NCBI GenBank assembly: GCA_026874595.1
Contig: CM049321.1
Coordinates: 15,823,979 to 15,887,978 of the forward strand
Length of the DNA stretch: 64,000 nucleotides
From: Sipunculus nudus
Taxonomy: Eukaryota; Annelida; Sipuncula; Golfingiida; Sipunculidae
Direction of reading: 5' to 3'
Under the pieces are notes generated by a model that was given only the letters and a program-made list of their open reading frames with translations, did not search any database and was not told the DNA's origin. Every line of letters begins with the position of its first letter. Position 1 is the first letter of the stretch. The position numbers were made by a program, and so were the translations under genes. Of this stretch, positions 10,823-25,300 are shown piece by piece.

Positions 10823-12955
10823 ACACTAGCCATGAATACTTAACAATGTAGGTCATGAGGCATTGTAAAAAAAACTCTGTTGTCACAGTAAGAGGGCTGA
10901 AATGGTGCTATAAGAACACGTGCACCAGAAACAAGAATCTTAATGCCCTTTTATATAAGAAAACCAAAAGTGTATTGGGATCTGAGTCTGCCAGTCATTT
11001 GACTGGTTCAATTGCCATGTTCATTATTCATGAAATGTACCCCAAAACAGCTCCATGAAGCAAGGTACCTGGTAGCATAGAGGCCAGAGCCTTGCTGGTA
11101 TGAATATGAGAGCATGTTTAGGTTAGATTCACCATGTTAAATTAATTATGCTATTTTAATTAATTGCTTTGCATGATCTTTGCCATTAGGCATAAAGAAT
11201 TAGGTTTAGTGCCATATGTTATTGGTTGTTTTCATAACTTCTTAGCACAGAAAAATGAAAACTCTGTATATTAGAAAAATATTTTGTTTGTTAATAAATA
11301 CTGTAAAACCTCCAATTACAGACCCTGAGGGGTGTAGTAACAGGGTGGTCATAATTGATATTTGGTTTACTTAGCAAGTGACCACTGTAAGCATTTATCA
11401 TAGAGAGGTGTTAGGGATTGAGAGGTGTCCAAAATATACAGGTGTCAACAAAGGGAGGTGTCCCGGTACTGGTAAAAAAATTCTAATGTAAAAAATATAA
11501 TTTAGTACCAACAAATGTCAAAGAATATTGTTGTTATGGACAAGATACTTTCGTTGACTTCCTTGGTTTATATTGGTTGTTTTATATTCTCAATTAAAGA
11601 AGAATTAAAATAATGGGATGAGATGCCTCATACTAACAGGTGAACAATCATTTATATTAGTCTTCAAGGAGTCTTATGAACGTTATCCATCCCTGTAATA
11701 TTTAGATTTTGTATTTAAATATTTACATATATTTTATGTTAACCCATTAATCAATGACTGATACTAAAAAAAATATTATAAAATATTATCGGGCTGTGAT
11801 TTGCATGGAATTTTTTTTTGTCTCAAGTTCCCTACTGTCCTTATTATTAAGATTTTGTATGAATACTAAATAATCAGTATGATATTGGTAGGATTTTGAA
11901 AATGGAACCCAGACACTGCCAAATTGAAATCCTTTAACATTTTACCGTGCATATATGAAGCCAACCACAGGATAAAGATCAGTATTTTTTTTTTCAAAAT
12001 TGACAAATTTACATATATGTACTTGAAGCATGTTGGCTAAAAATAGCATATGCATATAATGTGTAATGTTATTGCTTTGTGCACTAGACAGCATGTTGGC
12101 CTGGCTGATGCATGAGCTATTTAACTTTGATTTGTATATTTACTTTTGTTTGGTTTTGTTGGATTAATATTTAGGCAGACGAAAAGGAGGCAGACTGCAC
12201 AAACCACGCTGCACCCTGGTGTGAGGTACATTAACTAACTGATCATCAGTGGCGACCTCTTGTGGAAAATTTTGAGACCAAATGGTTTGTAATGTTACAA
12301 ATATATGATTTCATATAAACGGTCAAAATTTTGGTTTTCAATTTTCAATTTCAAATTAATGATTTTTCAGATACTTGGTGTCCCGATAAATATAAACTAT
12401 CACTTTCTATCAAAACAGAAATGGAAGATATAAAAAGGATGTATAAACTTCAGGTTTGGATCTAATATTGTATACAAATAAAAAATTTTTAACACAATTA
12501 CGTTCACACATAAAAACCAATATGTTTGAATTGAGACCGCTTGATGATTCAATCATTTTAAAATAGGCAGTATTGTTGTTTGTGTGAGAAGTTTACTTTG
12601 CTTTGTCATAGTGTTGAATTCATTTTAAGTTCAAGTTTTACACAGAAAAAAATATTTTTACATTGTTCATTCTTGTATATCATGACTTAGTTTTAATTAG
12701 TGTCTGGAAGTTTATTATTTTTCGTTCAGTTCTTTTTATTATTTTTGTCAATAGATTATAGAATCCTTTATAATTTTTGTATTCAGTGTGATCTTTTATA
12801 TTGAAAGATATTTATATGGATGGATATTTTAGTATTAGTTTTCTTGGTTAGTGTATATATTTGTTTGTATTTGTTTCATGCACACACACATATGTATATT
12901 ATAAGCATGTGTTATAACACTTTCAAGACCGACCATTTGCTAGGAATATTTGAAC
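10823..12955. other. Intergenic DNA with a GAGGTGTC repeat fragment
   Basis: Between 11305 and 11470 a repeat contains GGGTGTAGTAACAGGGTGGT and several (G)AGAGGTGT motifs. A similar sequence in opposite sense lies at 34806-34985. The rest is AT-rich. A 48-bp GC-rich island at 12175-12222 is discussed in the findings. No gene is supported. Confidence 0.4.
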
Positions 12956-13610
12956 AGCATGTTTCAAAATCTCGAATACATTGAAAACTTTATATTCATG
13001 AGATTAATTATTATTTCACAGACAAATTTATGTTTATGAAGTTTGGATGAGATCAGTCAAAATTTCACTGAAAACTTTATATTTATAAATTCCTAGGTAG
13101 AACAGTTATAATATTACTGATATAATTTTAATGAAAAAATTATATTATGAAATACTGATGAGATCAGTTATGATTTTATTGAGAATTTTATTATGTAAAG
13201 TTCCATATAGATCAGTTAAAATAATTTCACTGAAAACTAAATTTATAAATTCCCGGTGAGATTATATAATAATTTTACAGAAAACTATTTATGATATCCG
13301 GGTGACACCAGTCATAATTTCACAGAAAACTCAGTCAATGAAGTCCCGGTGAGATCAGTTTTATTATCAATAAACATTTTAAATTTATGAAATCCATGTG
13401 ACATCAGTCATAATTTCACTAAAAACTTTATATTTATTAAACCCAATGAGAACAGTTACAATTTCACTTAAAATTTGTTATGAAATCCCGGTGAGACCAT
13501 TCAAAATTTCACTAAAAACTTTATATTTTTATGAAATCTAGTTTAAATCTGTCGTAAATTCTAGAGAACTTTATTTTTTGAAGTCCTGTAGAGATCGGAG
13601 TAGGGTTAGA
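12955..13610. repeat. Degenerate ~60-bp tandem repeat
   Basis: About ten diverged units run through this stretch. Each contains variants of CCCGGTGAGATCAGT, then CATAATTTCACTGAAAACTT, then TATATTTATGAA. The units have drifted by substitution and small indels, so this is an old satellite-like array. It ends near AGATCGGAGTAGGGTTAGAG. Confidence 0.7.
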
Positions 13611-14070
13611 GTGACGTAATAACTAGGCTTGACGAGGTTACTTTGACATAATAATGGAAATTCCATGCAGATCTATTAGTCTTAGAAACACGCACGCATA
13701 ATTAGGAATGGCCTCCTGCACCATAAATTGTCATCAGCTGCCACATATTCTTAATGTGTAAGAGCAATAAACAAGCTCATAATCCGCAGTTAAAGTAGTG
13801 AATATTGTTAAATTGTAAATGTTATAATATATAACGTAAAATAGACTGTTGTGTGAATTAAGACTTAAAAAGGCTTTTTTGTACTGGTGTGTTTTCGTTT
13901 GACATGATGTTTCTTGCCTTCATTGACATTTTTAGAAAGTAAAAATGGAAAGGCTCAATCTTTACAACCACTCTTTTTTTCTGGATAATAACCCAGTAGG
14001 GAGCTCTCCAGAAAACGTTATATGCAACGCGAGAGCTTTAGAAAGCCATATGAAAACTTCAGACACGCAC

Positions 14071-14073
<3 letters not shown>
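13610..14073. other. Intergenic DNA, nothing recognised
   Basis: The open frame that begins near 13945 runs straight into the TA tract, shows no protein features, and is not considered a gene. Confidence 0.35.

Positions 14074-14152
<79 letters not shown>
14074..14152. repeat. (TA)n microsatellite
   Basis: About 78 bp of uninterrupted TA dinucleotides. Confidence 0.95.
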
Positions 14153-14155
<3 letters not shown>

Positions 14156-16079
14156 ACACACACAGACATAACCATAAATTTCAAAATATTACCTTATTGG
14201 CATAAACAACATTTAAGGTACTCTTTTTCTTTACATACAGTGCATTTAACACTCATATATTATTAAGTGTACTTGGGTTAACCGGAAGTTTCCACACACC
14301 AAAATGTGGAGCACATTCTCAGTTTTCGGAATTTGGATACATTAAGGATTTTCAAAAAAGCAATTCCCCAAATGATCAGGAACAGCTGAAACAATATTTA
14401 CACTTGCTCTTGACGGACAGTCCTGAAACCTTAAGTATAAATTTACTTTAAAATTAAATATGTCTTGCTTAATTTCTAGGATATTTCTTGAATATTAATA
14501 AACAATATTTAAAATTACTAGGCAGAGGGTGCATCTTGCTGAACCCCTTTTAAACCGTTATATTAAACCTGTACACGCAATTTGCCCTGTGCATGATAAT
14601 TGTATAGATATATATGTTAAATGGTTGGTCATATATTTAGCTTGCTCAAACAGTTTTATGATATATTGTTAGTAGAATTATTACTGAGATGTTTCAGATA
14701 AGCGTTTATTTTGTTTAGAGAAATTAGCATTATGCAAAAAGTCAAGATGTGCGTTACTTTTTATTTTTATGGCTAATAAAAACAAGAAATAAATCTTGGC
14801 TCTGTTATTTTTTCATATACTTAATTTTCCATAATTAACAGCTTGACATAAAGTTGGGCTGGAGCATATCTTCAAAAGTCGGTCAGTTACAGGAAAGGTA
14901 GGCCTACCTCCAAGGGAGGAAGTCCCACATAAGTTTAATTGTCCACTGCCATGATCTATAGAAATACCAAGAAGGTGAAAGAAATGACACCAGAGGTCGT
15001 TGTCAGGTCCGGTTTCGGTCAAGTTTCACACGGCAGATGCAAACCGTTTTGTATGCGCATTAGAGCATTCACACAACAATCCAGAGATTTAAAACCGTTT
15101 TGGCTAAAGCGTTTTGGGTCAAGCTCAGGAGATGGGTTCAAACCATTTTTATTGCAAATTGTTTTATCCATTTTGCTGTTCATACGAACGGTTGGACCCA
15201 CTTTTGAAGCAGCAACTCGTTGGAAGCGCAAGCGCGAATGCATATTGTTATATTTTTCCGTATGAAAAATTTACAGAACACGCATTGGTGCCAGATGCTT
15301 TTGTGAACGCACAATATTGATTCAAACCGGTTTGGCCAAACAGCTTTGCCAAAATCGGTTTGAAACGTTTTGTGCTTGAAAGGAGCAATAACTAGATATT
15401 CTGTTCCTCATCTAGCCCAGGTGCCCTTAATAAATTCTCTTAAAATTGACTGTTATCACACAGTTTGGCCCTAAAACTAATGAGGGACCAAAAGCATTCG
15501 AGATGTAAAACATAAAAAAAAAATAATTTTTGCAACCTTCTAGTTTTTCTGATTCTTAATCTTATATCCAAGTGATATGGTGGCTGTCATGGGTTGGCAG
15601 ACTAATTTCGGCAATTACGTTTTATTTTATGACGCTGAACAACCCAGTTAATCAACAGCGTTTAAGTGTAGTTGTGTGAGCATATTTGAGATCAAGTAAA
15701 AATAACACTATACTCAGATAGGCCTATTTATATTATTTCATTATTTATATATTTTGCAAGCTTTGTGATTTGGATTTAACTAGGCCTATAGGAACGTACT
15801 TTAGCCTATAACCCATTCCTTTAATGCAGCATACTAACTGGAATGTATCTGCTAATATTATGGAAATATTGCCGATTTTCAATGGGCATTCCACCCATGG
15901 AACAGATTATATATAGTTACAAATGGGGCTGCATGGTTATCGGTCTATACCTATTCAGGTAGGCCTACCATACGTATTGCGGTACAATCAATTCAATATC
16001 CGATACGTATTTACGATACGCTCAATTTGCTTTGTATATCATTTTTTTGAAGTAAACTCCAAATATTAAATGTTTTAGT
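14153..16079. other. Intergenic DNA with a possible inverted-repeat patch
   Basis: From 15035 to 15385 variants of AAACCGTTTTG and its near-complement CAAAACG(T)TTT recur. This suggests a decayed palindromic element, but clear ends could not be placed. Overlapping open frames on both strands here have no protein-like composition. Nothing else is supported. Confidence 0.35.
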
Positions 16080-16460
16080 TTTTAGCGAATGTGAGCTTAT
16101 GCTTGACGGAGCGTCGTTTGCCGTCATCGTCCGTACGTTAACCCATGCCATCTCAGAAACCGACTGGCTAGCAGCTCCAAATTGCATGTAAGAATCAGTC
16201 ACATGTGAAACTGTTTCAGATTGAGCATATTTTTGGGGATTTTGCATTAACTACCATTGTATATGGAAACAGCTTAAAAACCTAAAAAAATCTTCTCCAA
16301 AACCGTGCAGCCAAATTGTTCAATATTTCAAAGAAAAAATCCCAAAGACAATCTCAAGTTTCTAGAAAAAATTCCAAAGACAATATCTTTCAAGTTTGTT
16401 TAAATGGTTCCAGTTCAGTGGTTTTTGGCCTAGTTACAGGAAGTTCAACTTTTACTTCTT
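16080..16460 (+). repeat. Further copy of the interspersed repeat seen at 2.3-5.0 kb
   Basis: It starts TTTTAGCGAATGTGAGCTTA, then CGTACGTTAACCCATGCCAT, then AGCCAAATTGTTCAATATTTC. This matches the block order at 2263-2560 and 3665-3900. Confidence 0.65.
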
Positions 16461-17157
16461 GACTAAGATACCTGTAACGAGTGATTCTCTAAATTGGTAT
16501 AACATAGAGGACTCTCAGTTGTTTTCCTTATTTCCTGCGAAAACCGAACGATTGCCAATACATTGCCCCTACCAGGCTACCACATAGAGCTTTAAAATAT
16601 CCGTGCCCACCGACCACTCGGAGATATTAGCTAACAGTAGGGGGCGCTGCAGTAATGTTTGCAGGTGTTAACCGGCCATATGAGATAAATAGCTAAGATA
16701 TGCTAAGTATGAATGTTTATAAAATTTTGATTTATTAAAAATTAAATATGTTAAACATTTATCCCAAAGCACTGAAATGAGTTCCTTGGATTTTAATGCA
16801 ATTTATTAAATATGCAATTGACTTCCTATACACTATATTTCTTTCCCAGTGAGCCAGTGCATATAGTTTTCCCCCATCAGAATGGTATTTTTTTCTCACC
16901 CAAACGAAAACTGACACACCATTTTACAAGCCACTGATAAGTGCCTCAAATAGAATTAGTGAAAGTTTATTAAAAGTATCACATATAAAATATTACAGTA
17001 TCAAAAGAGTACACAAAAAAAGATACAAAAAAAGCATTATTTGAAATCCTTATACAAAATTGAAACTATCAGAAAAGAGAAAGCCAATGGGATTATAATA
17101 AATTCAAAATTAAGTTTTAAGCAACAAATGGCAAACTAGATTACCAATGACAACTAC
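16461..17157. other. Intergenic AT-rich DNA, nothing recognised
   Basis: No exon, RNA gene or defined repeat is visible. Confidence 0.35.
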
Positions 17158-18130
<973 letters not shown>

Positions 18131-18179
18131 CCATATTGGAGTTGGAACCAGTCTACCGAGAGCATCTGTATAACAAGAC

Positions 18180-18445
18180 TTCCCTAGAGATGACCCCTTT
18201 ATCCTTGTTAAAGATTGGTGTGTGGACCTTGACCCGCTAGCTTATGACCTGTTCTTTACCTTGCACTGGTTCCAATTATCCTCTGTCTTCAGTCTGTGCC
18301 CTTGAGAATTAAACACATTTAATGCCTAACATTCTCTGCTGCCCTACAATATTTAACGCCTGCACACTCTTGACGCCACAAAATGGGCCGACCTTGACCT
18401 GACCTTGAAAAAGGTCACTCTTACCTTGAGCCCGGTTCCAGGAAT
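18180..18445. mobile_element. Dispersed repeat, possibly LTR-derived, related to 40.9-41.0 kb
   Basis: The segment ATTCTCTGCTGCCCT...GCCTGC...AACGCCACAAAATG...GGTCACTCTTACCT at 18320-18430 is shared, with modest divergence and the same orientation, with 40915-41010. The second copy adjoins a frame that resembles the end of a Ty3/Gypsy pol protein, so both may be LTR fragments. Ends are not defined. Confidence 0.4.
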
Positions 18446-18455
18446 TAAGATATCG

Positions 18456-18962
18456 ATGTCTCCGGGTTTTATTTTTATCTCCGGTCGGATGTCTCCGGGT
18501 TTTATTTTTATCTCCGGTCGGATGTCTCCGGGTTTTATTTTTATCTCCGGTCGGATGTCTCCGGGTTTTATTTTTATCTCCGGTCGGATGTCTCCGGGTT
18601 TTATTTTTATCTCCGGTCGGATGTCTCCGGGTTTTATTTTTATCTCCGGTCGGATGTCTCCGGGTTTTATTTTTATCTCCGGTCGGATGTCTCCGGGTTT
18701 TATTTTTATCTCCGGTCGGATGTCTCCGGGTTTTATTTTTATCTCCGGCCGGATGTCTCCGGGTTTTATTTTTATCTCCGGCCGGATGTCTCCGGGTTTT
18801 ATTTTTATCTCCGGCCGGATGTCTCCGGGTTTTATTTTTATCTCCGGCCGGATGTCTCCGGGTTTTATTTTTATCTCCGGTCGGATGTCTCCGGGTTTTA
18901 TTTTTATCTCCGGCCGGATGTCTCCGGGTTTTATTTTTATCTCCGGTCGGATGCCTCCGGGT
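18456..18962. repeat. 33-bp minisatellite, 15 complete units plus a partial
   Basis: The unit starts ATGTCTCCGGGTTTTA and ends TCTCCGG(T/C)CGG. There are about 15 near-identical copies. Variation is almost confined to one T/C position (CCGGTCGG versus CCGGCCGG), and the two versions are partly grouped along the array. Because 33 is a multiple of three and the unit lacks stops, three long frames stay open across it, two on the minus strand and one on the plus strand (11-residue repeats such as MSPGFIFISGR). I do not call a gene: there is no non-repeat domain and no splice context. Confidence 0.95.
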
Positions 18963-21900
18963 TTCAGGCACATCCATCGCCACGATTTAGGAAGCGCTGG
19001 ACAAAGTTCAAATCGTCGCCAGATAATAACAACTCTACTTGGTACAGTTGTGTTTAAGTGTAAAGTTGGATTCTTTTTCAATACAGGTGAGGTTCAATCG
19101 TTACAGGCCTGTTCCCCGTATTACTGTTTATACACACGTATTCAAGTATTAGAGATTCCAGTTTCAGATTGGTCCAGCTGAGGTCCCCGTCTCATCCGGT
19201 TGTAACTACTAGTGTAGGAGCATATGTAGCAAATTCGTTCTGAGTAAATTTTGTTTGTTAAAATGTGACACCCCATGCATTTTTGTTCTTCACCTTCCAA
19301 GAAGCCTAAAAAGAATGGTGTTAATTTTTTACCTTGTTTTTACATTTCTTTCAGGTTATGTTATAATGGTTTAAAAAAAAAACTTTAAAATACTGCGACC
19401 GAAACATAAAAGAAAGTAAACCGAGACAAAAGCATTAGAAAGGGTATTCTTTTAATGCATTTACATGCTAAAGGCACAAATTGTTTTATTTGAACAGTTT
19501 TGGATTGTGTAAATTTATATTTTTTGTTTTAAAGTAAAGAGAACTATTCACATACCAGGAATGTTAACTTTACACCCATAGTATTATATGCTGTATACAC
19601 ATATGATCTTTTTTGTCCTTTTGATATTATGGTGTCTTCTAATATTTCATTTTAATCCGTATGCTTATACTCCTGTACACAATTAGTGAGAAGCTTTAAC
19701 CGATGCGAGATCAGTGGTGCCAAATATAAACATAGCGGACACGCCACCTGAGGCCGTACTACGTGACTTCACAAATCAAGATTTTTCAAGCATCCAACCG
19801 GTGTTTCTACTGTGTTTCGATCTCCTTTCATGTAACTCCTTGTTTTTGAGTTCTGCATGCTCAAGATCGGACCTCTGACCATTAAGTCAGTTCAAGGTAA
19901 ACAAACACACGGGGACTGTGTTTACTCGCATACAGGACCATAACAACATATAAAACAGGTGAATGGGAGATACGAGTTAAGTGCTGATAAGCGTTCATTT
20001 TTCTTTACTATAAGCAACGAACTCTTTAGTCAACAAATGGATGGGACAATTAAATCGATAATTTATTATGGGAACGGCAATTAATATCAAACTTCATTTA
20101 AGTACCATATTCTTGGCCTTAGGAATCGAGAATCAAGGTAAGGCCACAATTATAATTGTAAGGTATTTAATACAGATCTTATTACCTTATAATAACATTA
20201 CATTACTTTTCATGTACTCCCTCTTCACATTCCAGGGAGGAATGATACAGGCTTATCTTAACTGTATAGAAAGGTGCTTGCAGTTATTCCAATTCACAAA
20301 ATAATCAATATATTTTTTTCTGGTAATTTTGATCTGATCCTAGTGTTTTATTTCATGAGTCAAAAGGACGAAACCATCAAAATTACAGGTTATGCAGGGT
20401 ATGGCCTCGACGGGATTCATAAACAGCTGTAAATTCTTCAATAGCCATCAAAACATTGCAAATAAAATAGTGTTTCATATGAAAGGTTATAATATTTAAA
20501 TTCAACATTTGCCAAATCTGGATACAGATGATTTAATTATACTCACGTAAAAAAAATCATGTCTTTGTTGGAGAAAACAGTAAGTAAGACAAACTAAGTT
20601 CAGATTCTTTGAGACTCAGTCACTTGAAATCTGGATTTAAATGCTGACAACACACAAAAGGCCTTAGGGATTATAACACAAATGCTTTTTCTATTCCAAT
20701 GTGCCATTTCAGAAAAAGTTAAATTTAATTAAAAGGAGTGTGCTCCTCATCCATAATATTGACTTTCTCCATATCGATCCTCAAACTTTAAAGTCAACAA
20801 TTTGGTTATTATTTCTATTACATTTATTAAATTACAATAATATGGGAAAATACGATTGAATACGAGAAAAATGTAAACTTTTAATTACATTTACCTGTTT
20901 TCTACATAAGGTGCACATCATTAACCGTGTGCGCCAACTCAAAACTTATTTCGGATTACGGTGTCAGATAAATGAGCATTAGTTGGCGGAGGTATGCGCT
21001 CTATAAGTGCTCTCTAAATTTGTTATAAACGTGTAAGCGAAGTCTTTATGAATTAAGTCCAAGTTATTATGGGTGAATGTATAATACTAAACATTTTGAG
21101 GTGTTATGTGGCAGGGTTTTTCTTTAAAGTATAAAAAATCAAATTTGGTATGAAAAAAATGTCAAAACACCTTTAGAAAAATTGACACCATATTTTTTGC
21201 AAAGGTTGAGGCCTAAGGATCACAAAAATGTATGGTGTCCACTTTTTACAAAGAACAAATACTCGGTGACAAATGCTTCCTCATGTTACAGCCATGTACC
21301 GCTTGACCATGGTTGGCATGGATAGCGCTACAGCCTACTCCGCTGATAGTTTACCCCACAGATCGCAGGACAGATCTGTCCAAATACGTTTACCCCCTTG
21401 TGTAGCACGAAGAGACCAAATAACCCCTACATATTTTCATTAATACAGATGCCTAGACTCAATTCAGACCAAAATTACTGCTGTATGATCAGTATGCCAG
21501 GAAGTACTGACACTTACTGTGAAAAAATTATCTTTTTATAAATTAATATCTTAGGAAGCTGGTTCTTCTCGAAGATGCAAAACTTGTTAAGGTTACAGGA
21601 AAACCAGTTCTGAATAGTTTCATCGTGTATTAACAAATTAACCGTTTAGGTTTTAATAGAAAATTACAATAATATCATAAATTAATTAATAAAATAAAAT
21701 AATGATGAACATGTTATCCATATTGAGATATCAAAGTCTTGGCACTTTGAAACCTAGTCAGAACATTATTAATTGCGACTGCCATTTTTTAGGTAAGTTA
21801 TGATTAAAATATAATATCCTAGTGTCCTACAACATATCCACTTATCAGAAGACATGGGTATAAAGGATATATGTGTCTCATCTTCAGATGTACAAGGCTA

Positions 21901-22169
21901 AAGTTGGGAATGTTGTTCAATACTCTTCCGAAAGACTGTTCATACCTTATCAGTGGGATCAATTAATAAAATAATTAACAATTTGCACTATTTTTGGCCC
22001 AGTATCGCCATCATGCCAGTATAATTATCGAGTGGAAACTCCGGAGTTGGATTTGCTATTACGAAGGGAAGAGTTTCCCTCAACCTAAAGTGGTTTCATA
22101 TTTTGGAGTGGACCTTAAGTTTGGTATCATTTTTACAACAAGGGCCCTTTTTCATCCATGTTGTTGCAG
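18963..22169. other. Region upstream of the dehydratase coding start
   Basis: This stretch should hold the promoter and a 5' non-coding exon of the PLP enzyme gene, because the start codon lies one base inside an exon that begins with an acceptor. A candidate donor, AATCAAG|GTAAGG, occurs at about 20136, but no exon can be proved. The rest is AT-rich with no recognised repeat. The open frame starting near 21994 reads through the acceptor and is not separate. Confidence 0.35.
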
Positions 22170-22170
22170 A

Positions 22171-22306
22171 ATGGAAGGAACCAGTCTCTACATTGCAATT
22201 TGCGAAGCACGAGACAGGATTAAAAGCTTTGTCCGGCACACGCCCCTCGAGCTCTCTCCAGCACTGAGTGAGAAAGCAAAGTCCAGCAAGGTCTACATTA
22301 AACTTG
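22171..22306 (+). CDS. Dehydratase-like gene, coding exon 1
   Basis: The ATG lies one base after an acceptor (TTGTTGCAG|A), so a 5' UTR exon lies upstream. The donor is CTTG|GTAAGA, phase 1. The 45 residues contain ARDRIKSFVRHTPLELSP, the typical N-terminal signature of the family (the TPL segment precedes the substrate site), and end in KVYIKL. Confidence 0.88.
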
Positions 22307-25300
22307 GTAAGAATTCGGAAACATTTAATTATGAAAATACAGGAGCTTTAAGGTGCCCATTCACCTACCTATTGAAAAAGAATTTAAGTGACTTCTGGGT
22401 TCCTGTATGTATATATCAATGATCTAAGGGTCATTTTGGTTATGAAAAGTTCTTATAAGCCCCTCGTGAAGGATGTATGAACTTGTTTATCAACAACGTG
22501 TTTGTAAACACAACAATGTTGACAAACGGGAAAAACATGTAACATGGAGTGGTAGGTTGCATATATGTTGAGGTATAAAGGTCACTTTTTGCAAAACGCC
22601 ATTTGCAAAGCTCTTGCTTATCTGATTTGCTGTCAGATGCCTCTGATTTGTTGAATTTGTTTTTATTATTTTGGCGGGCCCCCACATATTATAATCACGT
22701 TGATGTAAACAGGACAAGCAGCCTGTGTATGGTGATATCCATGTTTTCTGGCCTATTTTTATAAAAGCTCCACAGGATTACCTTTAGTTTATGAAGGTCA
22801 GATAGATGATTTGGCCCCTTAAAAGAATTATGACACTTAGGCTTAACATTATTATTTGTTTTAGAAAGAAAATTTATACTTAGGTCCAGTACGTAAACTA
22901 CGTTGATTCTTGTATGCAGAGGCAGACCGAGGGAAGGGAGAGGGGTTTTACCCCGACCCCCATTATTTCAACTGCCTAAAATTTTGACCTCCCCCCCCCC
23001 CCCTTTTCCCTTTTCAGGCACCACCATTTATTTTAGGTTTTCAAACCAAGTTTCAAGGTCTGGACCTCCCATTCCCCCCCCCCCCCTCTTCAAGACCTTG
23101 GGACCCTTTTAAGATTTTCTCATTAATCTTTTTCGGTTGGAGCCTCTCTTTTATAAATCCCGCATCCACCCCTAGTATCCTGTCTGTCATTTTGTAACAA
23201 GAACCATGATCAAACTCTAACTCTATCAGACAGTAAGACATAAATTGGTTATATCATGGGATTTAATAATAGATAATAAGATGTTGGATACATTTTCACA
23301 AAGTACTAAGCCGGAAAAGACTAACGATCGTTCAAGCATTAACTGCTTGTTAAAAAGAAATTAAGACCATATGATTTTATGTAATGAATTAGCCCTGCTG
23401 GGGCGATAATATTTATGTTTGCCACTAAAAAAATTATAAACTTAAGTTATTTTACAACTAGTTTTAATAACTAATACGATGCACTTTCCATTTCTCAGAT
23501 GTTGGCGCTCGGTAGTCGGTAAGGGTGGAGGACCCCGAGAAGATCACCGACCTTGGACGGGCCACTACAGCCCACTCTCATAGCCACACCGGGGAGCGAA
23601 CCTGGGTCGTCAGCTGAGAAGGCCGAGCGTTTTACCACTCAGCTGACCAGGCCCCAGCTTTTAGACTTTTGACGACTGCTCATCAAGTTTTGAGAGTCCA
23701 AAGAAGAAGAAGAAAAAGAAAAGAAGGCACTTGGACACCCTAAAATGCGCAAAAGTATATGCCATCTCATGCATCAGTAGATGTAAACTCAGTGCCGGCT
23801 CTTATCACTAATAAAAGCAGTATGACAGTCTGAGAGTCGTAAATCAGTATATAACTTGCTGCCAGGCAGCAGTACTTGTCGTAAGTGTTGAAACAGTGAG
23901 AGCAAGCTTGATGGCTCTATCAGAGGGAACAATTTTATTAGCTGTCTTATAAGCTGTATTGACTGGGCAAGTGTATTTTAAATGTATCACTTTAAATCAA
24001 CATACCATACCTGTTTAAACTCTACCTCAGGCATTTTATTTCAGAAAGTGAGCAGGTGACGGGATCGGTCAAAGCACGAGGAGCATTCAACAAGTTGTGT
24101 CTTTTCAAAGAAAATGACCCTGATGCTACAAAGAAGACTGTGCTTGCAGCTTCCTCGGGAAACCATGGCATGGCTGTTGTGAGCTTCTTTTGTGTGTTCT
24201 GTTGTGTCTGTGGTTGCATGTGTGTTACATTGTGGTATGTAGGCCTATGCATATATGTTGTAATGGCGCTACATCATTGACTCTAAACATTGACTACCGA
24301 TGTCGAAATTTAGAGGTTTTTTTATATGCCCATCCAAGAAGAGTCATTTTACAATATGGACACACGTCCGTTAACTTTTAATATCGATAACTTACCAGGA
24401 CTCAGATGGATTTTCGCAAAACTAGTAAACCAAGAGATTATTTCAACTGCCTAAAATTTTGACCTCCCCCCCCCCCCCCCTTTTCCCTTTTCAGGCACCA
24501 CCATTTATTTTAGGTTTTCAAACCAAGTTTCAAGGTCTGGACCTCCCATTCCCCCCCCCCCCCCCCTCTTCCAGACCTTGGGACCCTTTTAAGATTTTCT
24601 CATTAATCTTTTTCGGTTGGAGCCTCTCTTTTATAAATCCCGCATCCACCCCTAGTATCCTGTCTGTCATTTTGTAACAAGAACCATGATCAAACTCTAA
24701 CTCTATCAGACAGTAAGATATAAATTGGTTATATCATGGGATTTAATAATAGATAATAAGATGTTGGATACATTTTCACAAAGTACTAAGCCGGAAAAGA
24801 CTAACGATCGTTCAAGCATTAACTGCTTGTTAAAAAGAAATTAAGACCATATGATTTTATGTAATGAATTAGCCCTGCTGGGGCGATAATATTTATGTTT
24901 GCCACTAAAAAAATTATAAACTTAAGTTATTTTACAACTAGTTTTAATAACTAATACGATGCACTTTCCATTTCTCGGATGTTGGCGCTCGGTAGTCGGT
25001 AAGGGTGGAGGACCCCGAGAAGATCACCGACCTTGGACGGGCCACTACAGCCCACTCTCATAGCCACACCGGGGAGCGAACCTGGGTCGTCAGCTGAGAA
25101 GGCCGAGCGTTTTACCACTCAGCTGACCAGGCCCCAGCTTTTAGACTTTTGACGACTGCTCATCAAGTTTTGAGAGTCCAAAGAAGAAGAAGAAAAAGAA
25201 AAGAAGGCACTTAGACACCCTAAAATGCGCAAAAGTATATGTCATCTCATGCATCAGTAGATGTAAACTCAGTGCCGGCTCTTATCACTAATAAAAGCAG

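Noticed and set aside
18456-18962. CRISPR array
   Set aside because: Units are contiguous 33-bp repeats with no unique spacers, in a eukaryotic context.
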